From contig CM073542.1 in assembly GCA_037074615.1 (NCBI GenBank), positions 22,267,568 through 22,331,567 on the forward strand: a DNA stretch of 64,000 nucleotides, in the 5' to 3' direction. Below are positions 46,701-59,054 of the stretch, one piece after another. A model generated the notes under the pieces. It saw only the letters and a list, made by a program, of their open reading frames with translations, had not been told where the DNA came from and ran no database searches. This DNA is from Leucaena leucocephala (lineage: Eukaryota; Streptophyta; Magnoliopsida; Fabales; Fabaceae). A program made the translations under genes and the position numbers. Positions within the stretch are counted from its first letter, which is position 1. Each line of letters begins with the position of its first letter.

Positions 46701-46784
46701 CTTCCACTCGCTCCATGCCGTCCTTCAAATGGGAATTTAGAGAATCGTGCACCAAATAGCCAACATGTATACTCTCGCAAGTGA
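37739..46784 (+). CDS. R3H/DEIH-box RNA helicase with ankyrin repeats (NIH type)
   Basis: DExH-box ATP-dependent helicase like Arabidopsis NIH (At1g06670, DExH6), a nuclear DEIH-box protein. Fourteen exons: 37739-37862, 38149-38239, 38395-38716, 38866-38940, 39158-39202, 40762-40852, 40958-41016, 41476-41631, 42256-42308, 42870-42903, 43060-43149, 43228-44235, 44722-45840 and 46563-46784 give 1162 residues in frame. In order: R3H-like domain (about 20-75), Walker A GETGCGKT at 210-217, DEIH at 322-325 split from its Met by an intron, SAT at 354-356, an insert with ankyrin-like repeats (about 424-520, GLTPLMVFAGKGR), motif VI QREGRAGR at about 672-679, then HA2 and OB-type regions. An acidic stretch lies at about 1001-1030. 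As I recall, Arabidopsis NIH is several hundred residues longer at its C-terminus. Confidence 0.93.
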
Positions 46785-48180
46785 AAATAGAGCTGGCATC
46801 TTTTTGGGATGGTGATTTGATATTTTGATTACAGGAATATCTATCTGTAGGAGGAAACATTGAACTGTTGCTAGCTATTTTCAACATCAACTTTTGTTCA
46901 GAAAATGCTATACAAGTTCAATCATACGTGCAATGTAATTTTCACACTGATCCTCCCTTTTCTTTATAATATGTTTTGCGGATCACAATCATCGAGTTTG
47001 GTGGGATTAGAAATCGCAATTGTGAACTTTTAAAATTCAGCGTGCTTAGAGTATAGCTGTCCAGTGTGTGATACACACCCGTTTAACAGCCTGATAGGCC
47101 TTGAGTCTTAATCTTACCGAAAGAAACATGAACAAGAAACATGTCAGTTTATCAACATGTGATGAATGAGCTGAGGTACAGCATCTTTACATCTCTCGTC
47201 TGTCTGTCCTCATATCCCTCCCCAAGTATTTAATTTCTTTTTTGAATTAAAAAGGCAAACACTAATGGTAATATTCTAAAGGAGATCAAATGTGACCATA
47301 AAAGAGTTTTTAGATCATTAAAGGATAAGGTCATTAGTAGAATTTGGTCACTATACTCTTGATTATTCTAAAAGTTATGCATTTAACATCAATTATTAAA
47401 TTAAACTTTAATAGGTTAAAGTATATTTTAGTCTTTTAAGTTTACATTAAGTTTTATTTTAGCTTTTGAAGTTTATCAATTTTATTTTTATTTTTTAATC
47501 TTAACACCGTTAGCCTTATTAGTCTTATTTTAGATGAGCAATCAGGATGGAATTGTGAATTTGACAATATGTCCAGAGGAATTTGTAGGAGAGGGTTATA
47601 ATTTGTAGTTTCATCATTTTTGTATATGAGCATATTTAGATAAAACATGGCCCTCACAACATGCGTGTAATTACTAATTTATGAGTAACTTCTCAATGTA
47701 TCTGCGATTTTAATCCAAGTTCCTGAGATTTGGAACTTGAGGATTCTCTGCAAGTAGTGGTTCTCATATTTGTGTCATACTTGAATGTTAGAAATAATCC
47801 CTTCAACTTATTGCGTTAAGTTTAATAACTTTCCCTAATAGTTCAAAAACTTTGCACGGGGATATTCATTCTGGCACTTAACGCAGGCTCTGCTAAAGCT
47901 AAGTTTATAGAGAGGAGAACGAACAATTGTGCTCAACCTTTTTTTCTGAAAAGAGGTCAATTAGAATTGCGAATATAAAAGGCTATAACTAACTATACAA
48001 TGGCTTAGATTCACAGGGGATCCAAACGCCATGTGGATTGTGCTTCATCTTTCAGTTCACATATCATTTAAACAGGGAGAAGATGATGCACAGAGGCAAA
48101 GGTAAGCTGGGTTATCAACAGTGGGAAACTATAAGTTTTCAAAAAAAAAAAAAAAATCATCAATAATGATCTTCTGAATT
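46785..48180. other. Spacer between convergent genes
   Basis: Holds the 3'UTRs of the helicase (to about 46970, with AATATG-like signals) and of the leftward TLC gene (about 47930-48180, ending with an A-run at 48142-48155). An AT-rich part at 47400-47530 resembles common plant dispersed repeats (AAGTTT/TTTTAGTC motifs). No gene. Confidence 0.45.
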
Positions 48181-51100
48181 TCATTGCCTCTTCGCCAATG
48201 TCTTCCTCAATCCTTTGATGATCTTTGAAAACCATGCCAAGTTCATGATCGCTAGCACTACAGGCACAATTAGTACTAATAATTGCCCCATGGTCTGCAT
48301 TCTCTTAACCTGTTGGTTAATTAAACAGTGATGCGTAAGAATATCCAAATTATATCACCCATATTATTGCATTTAGAGAGAAAAGTATACCAAAATGCAC
48401 TATATACATTCATTTTTGTGAATGTACAAAAACCAGGTTGAAGCCTATCATGATTGATCTTACATAATCTAATAATCTTTCATAAACTGGGGTTTACCAA
48501 AGAATCTATGTGGCAGTAGTTAAAAACATGCTATGAATATAAAGTCAGCATCTGCATTAAGTAACCCAATCAAATCACTATCTGCTATAATTCAATTGTC
48601 CGCATGTGTCGAGTGATTGATTGATCCTTATCTAACAGAAGTTTACCAATTCATTTTGTTGTATTTTGGTCTGTTTAAAGATATAATTTTCATTACCCAG
48701 TTTTTGACATGATGGAATCACTAGGAGAGTTTTTGAGCATTTGGGAAACAATGTGACACTTAAAACTTTCGGACAAAAAAATTGGAACTCAAGATCTGAT
48801 AGCTATAACAAGTCACACTCCCGACTTACTGTTTGAAATTCGGTGAGTTAATTACCTGGTCAAAGTGCAAGTACACATGGTAGAACATGTAAATGAACAA
48901 AAGTATTCTGGCAACCTGCAGATAGAACATCTCAGTAAGCATGTACAAGAATAAGAATTTTAATGTTCTACATGATGAGATTTGAGAACAGGATCAGAGT
49001 AAAACAAGTATATTCCAAGTTGCAATGAATTAACCCACCAGCCATGCGAAGAATATCACAACCCCATTTACAAGATAAGCTCTGGATCTTTTCTTTCCAG
49101 CTGCATCAAGATACCTGAGAAAACGCAACATCTGAATTAGCAAAGACAGTTATTTCATAACTTCAATTGAGCTAAAATATTAGATTAAGATTACCATCTC
49201 AAATTTATCCCTGGAGTTGTTGTCTCAGACACAAGGACCATGTAAGTGTAAAGTTGTCCCTCTCCGCTCAACATTGCATATGCTACTGCTACCAAGGAAA
49301 GTAGATGATGAATCACCTGAACCAAAGTTCATATGAAGACGAGTTAAATCCTAACCACAACCAAAAGAAAACATGGGGTGAGGGAGCCCAACTCTGATCA
49401 ATAATCATCTCCACTTAGGCGCATATAACTTAAAATGACTTAAATTGTATATTCTCAAATTAATAATAAAGTATAGCCTTATATTCTTTTAAAGTTAGAA
49501 GATATTATCCTTACATACTCATGTCCACCAAGAGAAGGATAAAACCAAAATATCATCCCAAGGTCAACAATGAAGTATCCAACAGAAATCTGCAACAAGT
49601 TAAAACATAAAAAGGCTTTTAGAACAGCACAGACCACATAATACAGGCAATAAACATAGAGAAAATATACAAATTAGATTGTAAGCATGCAAACAAATGA
49701 AGTAGACAAAATCCTTGGGCAAAAATTTACAGCTAAAAGACAAGATGAACATCAAGAAGAACGAATGAATTCTGATTTCAGTCACCTGATTTACACTAAA
49801 AAAAACAAGTCCCCATGCAAACAATCTACAGAAAAGGTTAGCTACATGTTGCGTATTATTATTATCAAGGATTTCCAAAGGTGGTAAAATTAAGTCTAGA
49901 GGAGCTACATATCCCAGGACCCTTGACATAAATAGATGCATTCAGAGTTAAAAATGTATTACTTCCCAATACATTTTGTTTTCAAATTCATTAAAAAATT
50001 CACGTACTGATTCTTCAATACATATTATGGTAGAATATTCAAGTGGTATTTTCTATTTATAAATCTTTTCAATCTTGGTTTCATAGGAGCAAATCATAAA
50101 GATGAGCATAGATTCATCATTCACGACCACTAATGAAAGATCCCTCAAGTTAAATCATTCATTTAATCTATGCTAGTCATTTGAAATCAAGAGGAAAGTC
50201 ATTTAAAAGGTAAGGCATATGAGCCAGAAAGAGGGAAGCTGATTTCAAGAAAAGATCAGCTGATTGGGCAGTGAAGAGGGAATAACTTTCCCTTTACAGA
50301 TACATAATTTACTATAATCTAATCACAATCACCATTTCACTTTTTTCACCCTCTAGACCAGCAGAAGCTCTAAGCTCCTCTACTTAATATAGACAGTAAC
50401 CAGTGACACAAAAACATGGTTATCTCATATCAGCTTAGCGTAAGACAGAGACCTCCTATACAAAGCAAAGCTCTGCCATCTCCCTAAAATAGCCTTTTGG
50501 AGTGGGTTCTTCTCTCCGTAAAAAAGGCAGAGTTCTGAGCCTCTCATAATCTGCACCAATTATTACATAGCATTTCTAGTAGATAGCAGTCATCCAAAGC
50601 AAGTGGAATACCAAGTGACATTTCAAATAAATTAATCTATAACCTAAGCATCACAGACAGTAGACCATAAAAGGGAATGCAAAAGACACATAACATAAAC
50701 TAAAGACTGCGCAGTAGCAAAACATGGGGCTGGTTTCAAGAGCTAAAAGCTGATGCTTGGACTTAAAACTTCTTCTCAGATGGCTCTCCACCAAGGACTT
50801 CAATATTTCAGATGATTTGTGAGAAGTCTAGAAGATGCTTTCCTCTAATTTATCTAGACTGTTGCAAGAAAATCCTAAACCCCGTCAAAGTAAAGGGTTT
50901 GAGAAATTTATCCATCAATGCAAGTTCCATTGCCCATAGCCATAAAGAATGACAAATGCATTTATAACGAAATATTCCTATCAGAAATCTACAAATAGTT
51001 TTACTTGACAAGTATGCATGCTTCTAAATTAAGATGAGAGCATCTTTGTTTTTTTTTTTTTAATTAAAGAGGCAAGCACTAACAGCTTGAGATTGCAAGC

Positions 51101-52227
51101 AAGATCGAACTCATGACCTCCTACTTACAGATGAGCTTTCATACTAGGCCACAAAGCCATTGGCATGACAAGAGCATCTCTTGATGATCCATTGGTCCAA
51201 CATCTAAGTAAGAGAGGGACATCATTATATTCTAGTTTCTTTAGTTCTGATTCCCTGAATTTCCATAGGTCCACAAGATTGTTTCCTTATCATCTTGATA
51301 TGCAAGTATTCTTACGGTTTATTGTCTTAGTGTGTACTTAAGAATTTTACTGGCAATATCAAAATACTCCGTCATGAAGGACTCTATTGCTTAATATTTC
51401 ATACAAACATCATATGGAAGTGAACTAAGAAACAAGGAACCAATGAAGCAAGATTCATTTATAGACTATCAAGGACTCTATCCTTCAAACCATGTAAATC
51501 CTCTATACCACCACAACTCACAAGCTGTGTAACTTCGATTAAGGAATCACTCAACTCGTGTATGGTACAACAGAAAAAGAATATAACCCATGGATCTACT
51601 TCAGATAACAGTTGTATTAAATGGAAAAAATCCAATCAGAACTTAAAAAAGAAAAGAACAAAAAGAACCAGAGCATTCTTACCCCCAGCCCAAATGTAGA
51701 CAATGAAGAGGTTCGAACAGTAAGATCAGTAGATTGGTATTCAGAATATAGACTTGAGCAAAATACAAAGTACAAAGACATAGCCGTAATAAAAATGGCA
51801 TGAACAGTTGATATAGCACTGCAAAAAGAATAAAGGAATTCATTAATATCTCACATCATGAGAAACAACATGAAAGAGTTTTGACAAAATAGAAAATCCA
51901 GTCACCGGTTATTCCACTCAATACGTTGGATTTTTGAGAGGCTCGAATAGCTCTTAAAGTAAACTGTACTGATCAGCTGTGTAAGATCATAGACCTGAAA
52001 GACAACTAAGAGATAAACATAAGATCAAATAATAAAAATGCATATTACAACATCATCGATATCAGAATACTTTACGATGCCATAAGGGCATTGTTAGAAG
52101 GACAACATACCATCTTACAAGTGAAAATGCCACCAACAATTGAAGTATATGGAATCAGAGGGTCAGCTAGTAAATATTCCTTCACAAATAATTCAGCCTG
52201 ATTTTGATATGACTTAAAGGCCATCAT
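48181..52227 (-). CDS. TLC-domain membrane protein (TRAM/LAG1/CLN8 family)
   Basis: Multi-pass membrane protein with a TLC domain, similar to Arabidopsis At1g31300/At4g19645; TLC proteins act in lipid metabolism or sensing at ER-derived membranes, but this subgroup's role is unclear to me. Exons 52111-52227, 51906-51994, 51683-51818, 49515-49589, 49195-49316, 49039-49114, 48856-48915 and 48181-48309 give 267 residues. It starts MMAFKSYQNQAELFVKEYLL. Motifs: YFKSYSSLSKIQRIEWNNR, STVHAIFI, ISVGYFIVDLGMI, VIHHLLSLVAVAYAMLSGEG, SETTTPGINLRWYLD, RILLFIYMFYH. The C-terminal tail is basic (LRKTLAKRQ). Two adjacent ATGs compete; the first was taken. Intron 3 is 2.1 kb and holds a SINE. Confidence 0.92.
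51037..51179 (-). mobile_element. SINE-like element in TLC gene intron
   Basis: On the minus strand, GGCCTAGTATGAAAG (A-box-like) is followed about 30 bp later by GTCATGAGTTCGATCTTG (B-box-like GAGTTCGATC), and the unit ends in an A-run. AGAGCATCT flanks the body at 51037-51045 and 51171-51179, a 9-bp direct repeat that would be the target duplication. The body is about 125 bp. The flank is short, so this is less certain than the SINE at 28.1 kb. Confidence 0.55.
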
Positions 52228-53450
52228 TTCTTTAGAATTCAACATTGCACTTCCAGCCTTGGTTGAGAAGTCTTCTAAAGATTGTTAGTGCTTGTTTGCA
52301 ATCACCTTTTCTTGGGTCTCCTATAACATGATTTAATGCAAGCTTCAGGAGAAGATACAGAAAGCTTGCAGCTATAGATAAATCCCAGCATAATTTGGCT
52401 AAACTTTGGATAGTATTTGGCTTAGACACAAAAATCATTACCAAGCCGTGGCCTTATATTGGGGGAACTACATGGAACAACAGCATAAACCATAGGCTTG
52501 ATAAATTCAACAAAGGTAGTGTTTGATGTGAAAATGCAAATATTACGTTACAGCAGTATCGTGGAAATTAAAATAACGTCCCCTAACAATAGAAGCAAAG
52601 GAAAATATATTAAAATCAATGGCAATGACATTACAGCCTGAGAATCTAGGGGAAGAGAAATTATAATATGTTCCTTTAAATCAAAAACATTGATAATATA
52701 TGATTGCAATCGAGTTGACACAATTTAGCAACCTAAATCCTACCATATTACTTCTTTTGATATCAGTATAGCTGATGAATTTTAGCACAAAAAAAAACGA
52801 GCTTTGAAAAGGAAATCATAGCAAGGCCTTCTGATGCAACACAGAAAAGCAATAAAATGGAAGTATAAAGACCTCTCAATATATCGCATTTGAGTCCATG
52901 CAAGCTTGTCAAAGCAAAAGACATTGTAATTTCCCAAACAGAGTAATCGGGGTACACTGCACGGCCATTTTAGGAAGAACTTAAGGTATTGTTTCCCGAA
53001 TATAATTATATTCAGTCAGTTTCCAGAGCAAGCCACTGTAAAGGGAATACCACCAGCAATATATTCCTCACCAGAAAGTTTTACAGAGGATAGAAACGGC
53101 CAAAAAAGGGATTTATAACAGCAAATCCCTAAAAGAAAACCGTTGCAGAACATGAAAGAGGCATGACTGAAACAGAAAGAGAGTTATGTTGCGTCCGGCA
53201 ATCAAAAACAGAAAAATACAATCCGGTTTGCGCATCATAATGAATGGTAACACTATAATCGCAGAAAGCAAAAAAGGCAGTTTTCTAATCTGAGAGAGCA
53301 AGAGAAAGAGTGTGTTACCCGAATTGAAGAAAAGTCACCGGTAGTTTTGCTGGAAAGGGAATCGTTTGGTGGAGAGAGAGAAACGGCAGAGAGCTTCGTG
53401 CTTACGAGGCGACGACGCTAGAAGGCAGAGAGGGTGAGAGAGAGAGACGT
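52228..53450 (-). other. TLC gene 5'UTR intron and leader
   Basis: A probable non-coding leader exon is at about 53320-53450 on the minus strand: CT-rich, ending in AATTCGG|GTAACAC. It implies a 5'UTR intron of about 1.1 kb before the start codon at 52227. The intron has no other feature I can recognise. Splice sites are inferred. Confidence 0.45.
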
Positions 53451-54727
53451 TGGGCTGAAGAGAGAAAGCAGATTAATGGTGCTTCGTTGTCACGTGAATG
53501 TGGAAGGAGATAGGCCCAACATCAATGAAATCAATTAAAGGTTTGATTCCACCTGTATTTATTTATATAACCCATTATACCCACATTACTAAATACATTA
53601 AAAGAAAAAAAGATCTATAATTATTTTTTATATTTTATATGCCCCAGTTTTTTTTTTTTTGCCTCCAGTTTTCATGCAATAAATATATATATTTACTACA
53701 AAATATTTATAGATTATTATTTATGAATTCTTTTATTAAGTATAAATATGTTTCTATCTAAAATAATTTTATTTGAGATACTGTTAGATACTAAATATAA
53801 ATATATTTTCTATTAAAAATTTAAATTTTAATTTATCATATTATAAGATATTAATTTTTTCTACTAGATCCTACCATATTCAGGGAAAGGCAGAATGATA
53901 ATATTAACATAAAATAAGGTTACATCACATAAGCATTCATGTGATTTAACCAAATTCCAAGATTAAATATGACTTACGAAAACAAGTTAATACGTTAAAA
54001 AAAAATACGATCTTCTAATATATTATCCCTAATCAATAGAATATGCTCTATCAATTCTATAGAAGTCCAATTTATATGGATCTGACTTCATAATTTTTTA
54101 TCTCCCTGATTTGGGATTTTATGACGGAATTTGACTATTAAAATTCAATTATTTGAGTCATAGAGTAAATAACCTTTAATTTTTTAATTAAATTAAATTG
54201 GATAATAAAATTAATTCTTTCCCATTATGATAATATTATAATATTATCATAATATTTTTTTATATGAATTATATTTAAATATTGTCATAAAATTTACCAG
54301 AAAATAATTTTTTATTCTCAAAAACTTGAAGTTGAAATAATAAAGACTTAAAAAATAATTTTTATAATTAAATTAATAGTTAAAACAAATTGTGTAGCAT
54401 GAGAATCATGAGAAGAATCGCATCAATCTTGTGAAATCATAAATCAAACTATGCAACCTTTTTTATATTAAATATGTTGTATTATCATACCCATACCTGT
54501 CGTTCCAATATTTTGAAGGACGGAGGAAAAAAATAAGGTTCCCAGCCAATAATAGTTTATTAATTAATTATTTATATTTCTAAAAAGATTCTATCTTATT
54601 TTTTATTTATTATTTCTTTCTGTCATTTACTCTAATACATACGTTCCTTCATGTGCTATTCCTTCATAGCCCATAATGTTTTTCTGATTTCGGAGACACC
54701 GACAACTGACAAAAATAGAGTTATGTA
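53451..54727. other. AT-rich spacer
   Basis: Upstream flank of the TLC gene, then AT-rich sequence. No gene, RNA or clear repeat is recognised. Confidence 0.5.
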
Positions 54728-55500
54728 GAGTATCAACTTCAACTATAAAAATTTTTGAGCAATTCTTAATATAAAAATTAACTAATCTATTAATAAAATT
54801 AAATAATTTAATTATAATATATATAATATAATATTTTTAACTAATCTATTAATAAAATTAAATAAATTAATTATAAAATATATAATATGATATTTTTAAA
54901 ATATTTTAATAAAATATTAGATAATATATCAATTTATAAATTAAAAAATTAATTTTAAAAGAATATAAATATTATATAAAAATATATTAAAATTTTATAT
55001 TTAATATTAAATTGAACTCTTTAATTAACTCCTAGGTAAAGTTCAATTTTATATGGGAAGATTTTGCACGTAAGATGTTGGTACTCAGAATATAAATCAA
55101 TATCACATTTATGTACGAGCGAGTATCAACTTCAATCACAAAAAATTACTAGCTAATTAATTAATAAAAATAAATTAATTAATTATAATAAATATAATAT
55201 TTTTAAAATAATTTAATATATTAGATAATATATTAGTTTATAATTAAAAAAATAATTTAGAAAAATAGTAAATTTTATATAAAAAATATATTAAAGTGTT
55301 ATATTTAATACTAAAATTAACTATATAACTAATCCTTATATTAAAGATTAAAAGATAATACCACAATCTAACACCAAACTGATTTTTTTGTACACTTATG
55401 CAGAGAGAAGGTTAAGGTCAATTTTGTATCAGAAGTTTTTGCACATGAGATATTGGTACTCAAAATCTCTTATAATCTAAATCAATATCACTTCCAAAAT
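54728..55500 (+). repeat. Tandem pair of about 390-bp repeat units
   Basis: The units start with GAGTATCAACTTCAA at 54728 and 55121. Each continues through TTAATTATAA and TTAGATAATATATYA blocks, then AAATATATTAAA, ATTTAATA, a GGTCAATTTTRTAT/TTCAATTTTATAT block, TTTTGCAC, GATRTTGGTACTCA and AATCAATATCAC. They are diverged but collinear. The last part is also found in helicase intron 13 at about 45990-46130. Confidence 0.65.
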
Positions 55501-55559
55501 ATTAAAAAAATGAGTAATGTTGCCCCTTGTCATTAACAGTATTAATAATCAATGTTACG

Positions 55560-56240
55560 ATTTTACTCTTTTCTTAATATTTATAAACAGTTATATTTAT
55601 TTTAAAAAAATAAATTATAGTTTTTGATAAGTTATTGGAAGTAGTTTTTAAAATAATAAAAAAATTTATGAAATATCTAATTACTATTTTACCTTTATTT
55701 TCTCATTCTTTTATCTTCTCTCTTCTCTCTTCCATATCTATTATCGCCTTTTAGCTTGTCGTTGCCTTCGCCTTCCAGCTCAGTGTCGCATGTCTAGCTC
55801 ACCATCACCTATTCAACTTGCCGTCACTTGTGTTTAGTGTCGACAGCTCGATGCTTCTGTTCTGTCATTGTTTTTTTTTTTTACCGTCACTTATATTCTA
55901 TTGTCAATAATGATGTGCTATGGGAAAATAGAGGTAGACAAGACACATTCTGTTTTGTTCAGCTATCGACAGTGATACTTATAAGAATGTAGAGATAAGT
56001 GAATAGTAAATGATAGTAGGAAGAGGAAAATAAGAAAAAATATTTTTTTAATAAAATCATATATTTTATAATATTTTATTAATAATAAAAATATTTTTAT
56101 TAATAATTATTCAAACACTTATTTATTTATTAAGAATTATTTTTTTTATAATTTTTTCTTTAAATTTTTTATTTCTAAAAATTATTTAAAGGTTTTTTTT
56201 ATAAATTATTTTTTAAAATTCTATCTAAATAAACCCGATC
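55560..56240 (+). mobile_element. Pyrimidine-rich MITE, copy D
   Basis: Shares ACAGTTATATTTATTTTAAA, TTTTTGATAAGTTATTGG, CTAATTACTATTTTACCTTT and ATTATTCAAACACTTATTTA with copies A-C, ending TTTTTTATAA, then TCTATCTAAATAAACCC. Its core (55700-55900) is less purely pyrimidine. No coding capacity. Confidence 0.5.
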
Positions 56241-57076
56241 ATCGTCAATATGCTTGACCCATTGAATGCCCCAACATCCCATATAAATTCTACAATTATT
56301 TCTATGATTAAAATATCCATATGATATTAAAGCTTTATTATGTATAAAAGTTAGTAAAACGGGCATCTTCTGGGCAGTTTATTGGCTAGCTTGTCACAAC
56401 TACAGGTTATAAGAGGTAGGCTATACAACCCGTTACTAAATAGGATAATTTTTAGTTAGCTCAAGTTTGTCTTTTTTCAAGTGATGGGTTAGTAGACCTT
56501 TTTTTAAAAAATAATTATTTTTTAAATATTATTTTAAAAAATATTTTTACATTTTTAAAATATTAATAATTTTTTTAATATTATATTAGTATAATAAAAA
56601 AATTATTAATATTATATTTTTAAAAATTATATTTTTTTATAAAAAATCTTAAATTTTACTATTATAAATTTAAATAAATATTAATAATATAATATTAATT
56701 AATTATAATATATTAATATATATTAATAAATAAATAATTATTTTTATTAATTCTCACCTCACTCAGCTTGCGGCTTATAGCAAATTAACCTATTTTTCCA
56801 CATCTATTGACAGTCATGTCCGATTACTATTAGCCCTTTTCAACTCTAAAACTGTTTTTAAATTAACAAAATCAAACATATTTTTTATTTTATTTTAAAA
56901 AACAATTCTTAAAAAGTGGTTTACAAAAGATTTTTTAAGAATAAAAAATGACAACAAAATCAAAACTAGCTCTAATTCTCCCCGCTTATTTATTTTGTTT
57001 TAACATAAGTCTGAGAATTCTGTGGAGCTTCTGAACGGGACAGCTTCATCACTGCAAATCTGGAAGATACCTTGAG
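56241..57076. other. AT-rich spacer, possibly another old transposon
   Basis: ACGGGCATCTTCTGGGCAG and GGTTATAAGAGGTAGGC near 56360-56420, and CTCACTCAGCTTGCGGC near 56757-56773, are GC-richer blocks around an AT-rich centre, like the hAT-like copies. I find no termini or duplications that would fix it. Confidence 0.3.
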
Positions 57077-58334
57077 ATGGCGAAATCACTGAAGAAATTT
57101 GACGGAGCTCCGATGATTATAGCCATGAAAGGTCATCCAGGAACCGGAAAAGGCCCTTTGGTTCATTCCATAGCCTCTTCGCTTCGTGTTCCTCTCTTCA
57201 ACAAAGACACGTTCGCGACTCCACCGTACCGCTCCAACACCTCCCCACACCCACTCCCTCCACCCGCTTTAACGCCTCCCCTACCACGTAATCATAGGTA
57301 GAGCTAAATAGAGTAACCCTTTATCTGGTTCTATCCGGTAAAAACTCTAACTATTTTAGGTTATATATACCCAAGTCATAACATCCTACTCATATTGTGA
57401 AAAAAAATCTGCAATTATGAACTTATAAAATAATACTATATTCATATATTTTTAAAAATTAAATAATATACAAAATTTACTAAAAATAAGACAATAAAAA
57501 GTCAATAATTAAAATTTTAAAATCCATAGCATATAAAAAAATATTAAAATTTAAATAGTTTATAATTATAATTTTATATTAATTTCTCTAAAATTGACAG
57601 AAATAAAATATTTAAAAAAAATATATGACAGTTATTATAATTTAAAAAAAATAAAAAAATAATTAATTTAATTATAAATTTTAAATGATATATTTAACTA
57701 TTTGACTATTCATATTTATAAAATTATCCTTTAATCTTAGTATCTATTATATTTATTCTATATAAAATAATATAATTTATAAATTTTGATATATATAAAA
57801 ATAATTAACTGAATAGGATAGCAATCTCTACCCAATACTTGACCTAGATATTAGCCCTACTTAAAATTATCTATTTTATATTAGATTATTTTTTATTAAA
57901 TTGAATAGGATATATTTAATATGGGTTTAGATGGATTTTCCGGGTTCAGTGTTTCTTGCACAGCGCTACCACGTCATCTGGTAGATCGCCTCCACTCAGC
58001 TCCGCCTCGGCCTCTCCGTCGTCGTCGACTCCCCACTCTCGCGCCATTCCCACCTCGATAGCCTCATCCACGTCTCTACTCTGCCGGCGCGTTGCTCGTC
58101 GTCGTGGAGTGCAAGCCGAGCGACCAAACCGAGTGGCTTAGAAGGCTGGAACGGCGCTCCGGAAGCTCCCATAAGCCGGCCACGTGTCGGGATTTAGAGA
58201 GGCTCCTAGAAGGGTACGGTGGGTGCACGGAGTACGATGTGGGGGATGTGCCGAAGATGGTGTTGCATACCACCGACCGCGCAGGTGGGTTGGAAGAGAT
58301 TTGTTCTGGTGTTCTGGATTTCATCTTGACGTGA
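57077..58334 (+). pseudogene. P-loop NTPase gene broken by a transposon
   Basis: The first part encodes APMIIAMKGHPGTGKGPLVH, a Walker A-like loop where the usual Ser/Thr after GK is Gly. After NKD a missing base shifts the frame; restoring it reads VRDSTVPLQHLP. At 57292-57968 a hAT-like element interrupts the gene. Beyond it comes YHVIW, an in-frame TAG at 57988-57990, IASTQLRLGLSVVVDSPLS, another frameshift near 58088, then LVVVECKPSDQTEWLRRLER and GCTEYDVGDVPK. Related plant proteins are uncharacterised kinase-like P-loop proteins of about 200 residues. With two or three frameshifts, a stop and an insertion, it cannot give the full protein. Coding GC is high for this window. Confidence 0.8.
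57284..57976 (+). mobile_element. Non-autonomous hAT-like element, copy 3
   Basis: A 677-bp insertion (57292-57968) in the P-loop gene. The coding octamer CCACGTCA at 57969-57976 is duplicated as CCACGTAA at 57284-57291 (7 of 8). The right terminus, read inward, is TAGCGCTGTGCA, close to copy 1's TAGGGCTGTGCA; the left end is eroded (TCATAGGTAGAGC). The interior matches copy 2 in the same orientation and copy 1 in reverse: CTCATATTGTGAAAAAAAAT, AATAATACTATATT, AAAAATAAGACAATAAAAAG. No transposase is encoded. Confidence 0.75.
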
Positions 58335-59054
58335 CATGGGTGGCATCTAGGCCCTTCATTTTATATTGCCATTTGTTTTTTTTATTATTATTTTGACCTT
58401 TTATTGCACCAGTACTACAATTTAATGTATTTATATAAAAATGCTCATGTCAAATTAATGTACAGATACAATACGGAGTCATTCTTGAAGTTCTCTCAAA
58501 AGGCTAATGTTTTGGAACTACATCATCTACAACATTTGATTATGTGAACACCGTTTTCACATTTCAAATTTTTGATAACATGCATATATCCATATGATTT
58601 GGTTGGCGAAGGTCATATCAATTACTAAAATAAAGTTGATTTTTTTCTAAATATAATTATTTTTTTATTATTAAAAATAATTTATTTAAAATACTATTTA
58701 TCTATATTAAATATGGATACTTCCCTCATAAAAATTTAAATATTAATTATCTATATTATATAGGATTAGCCTTTTTTTTGATAGATTTAACTCTAGTTAA
58801 TTAAAGTAAAGTTGATTTAATTGATAAGTCCTAATTATAATATGCCCAAACAGACCTATGGTTTGAGTGATCATACTATTATTAATATCAAACTTTAGTA
58901 GTGGATAATTTAAAAATAATACCTGTGAATACACCCAGATTTTTATTGGAAAAAAATGAAATAAATATATATTTAGGTGGGGGTGACATGGTGTCAAAAG
59001 CTCTTCTCAATAGTATACCAATGACTATGTCAACTCGCCAAAGTGAATTGTTTA
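58335..59054. other. Spacer
   Basis: AT-rich, without recognised genes, RNAs or well-defined repeats. Confidence 0.5.
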
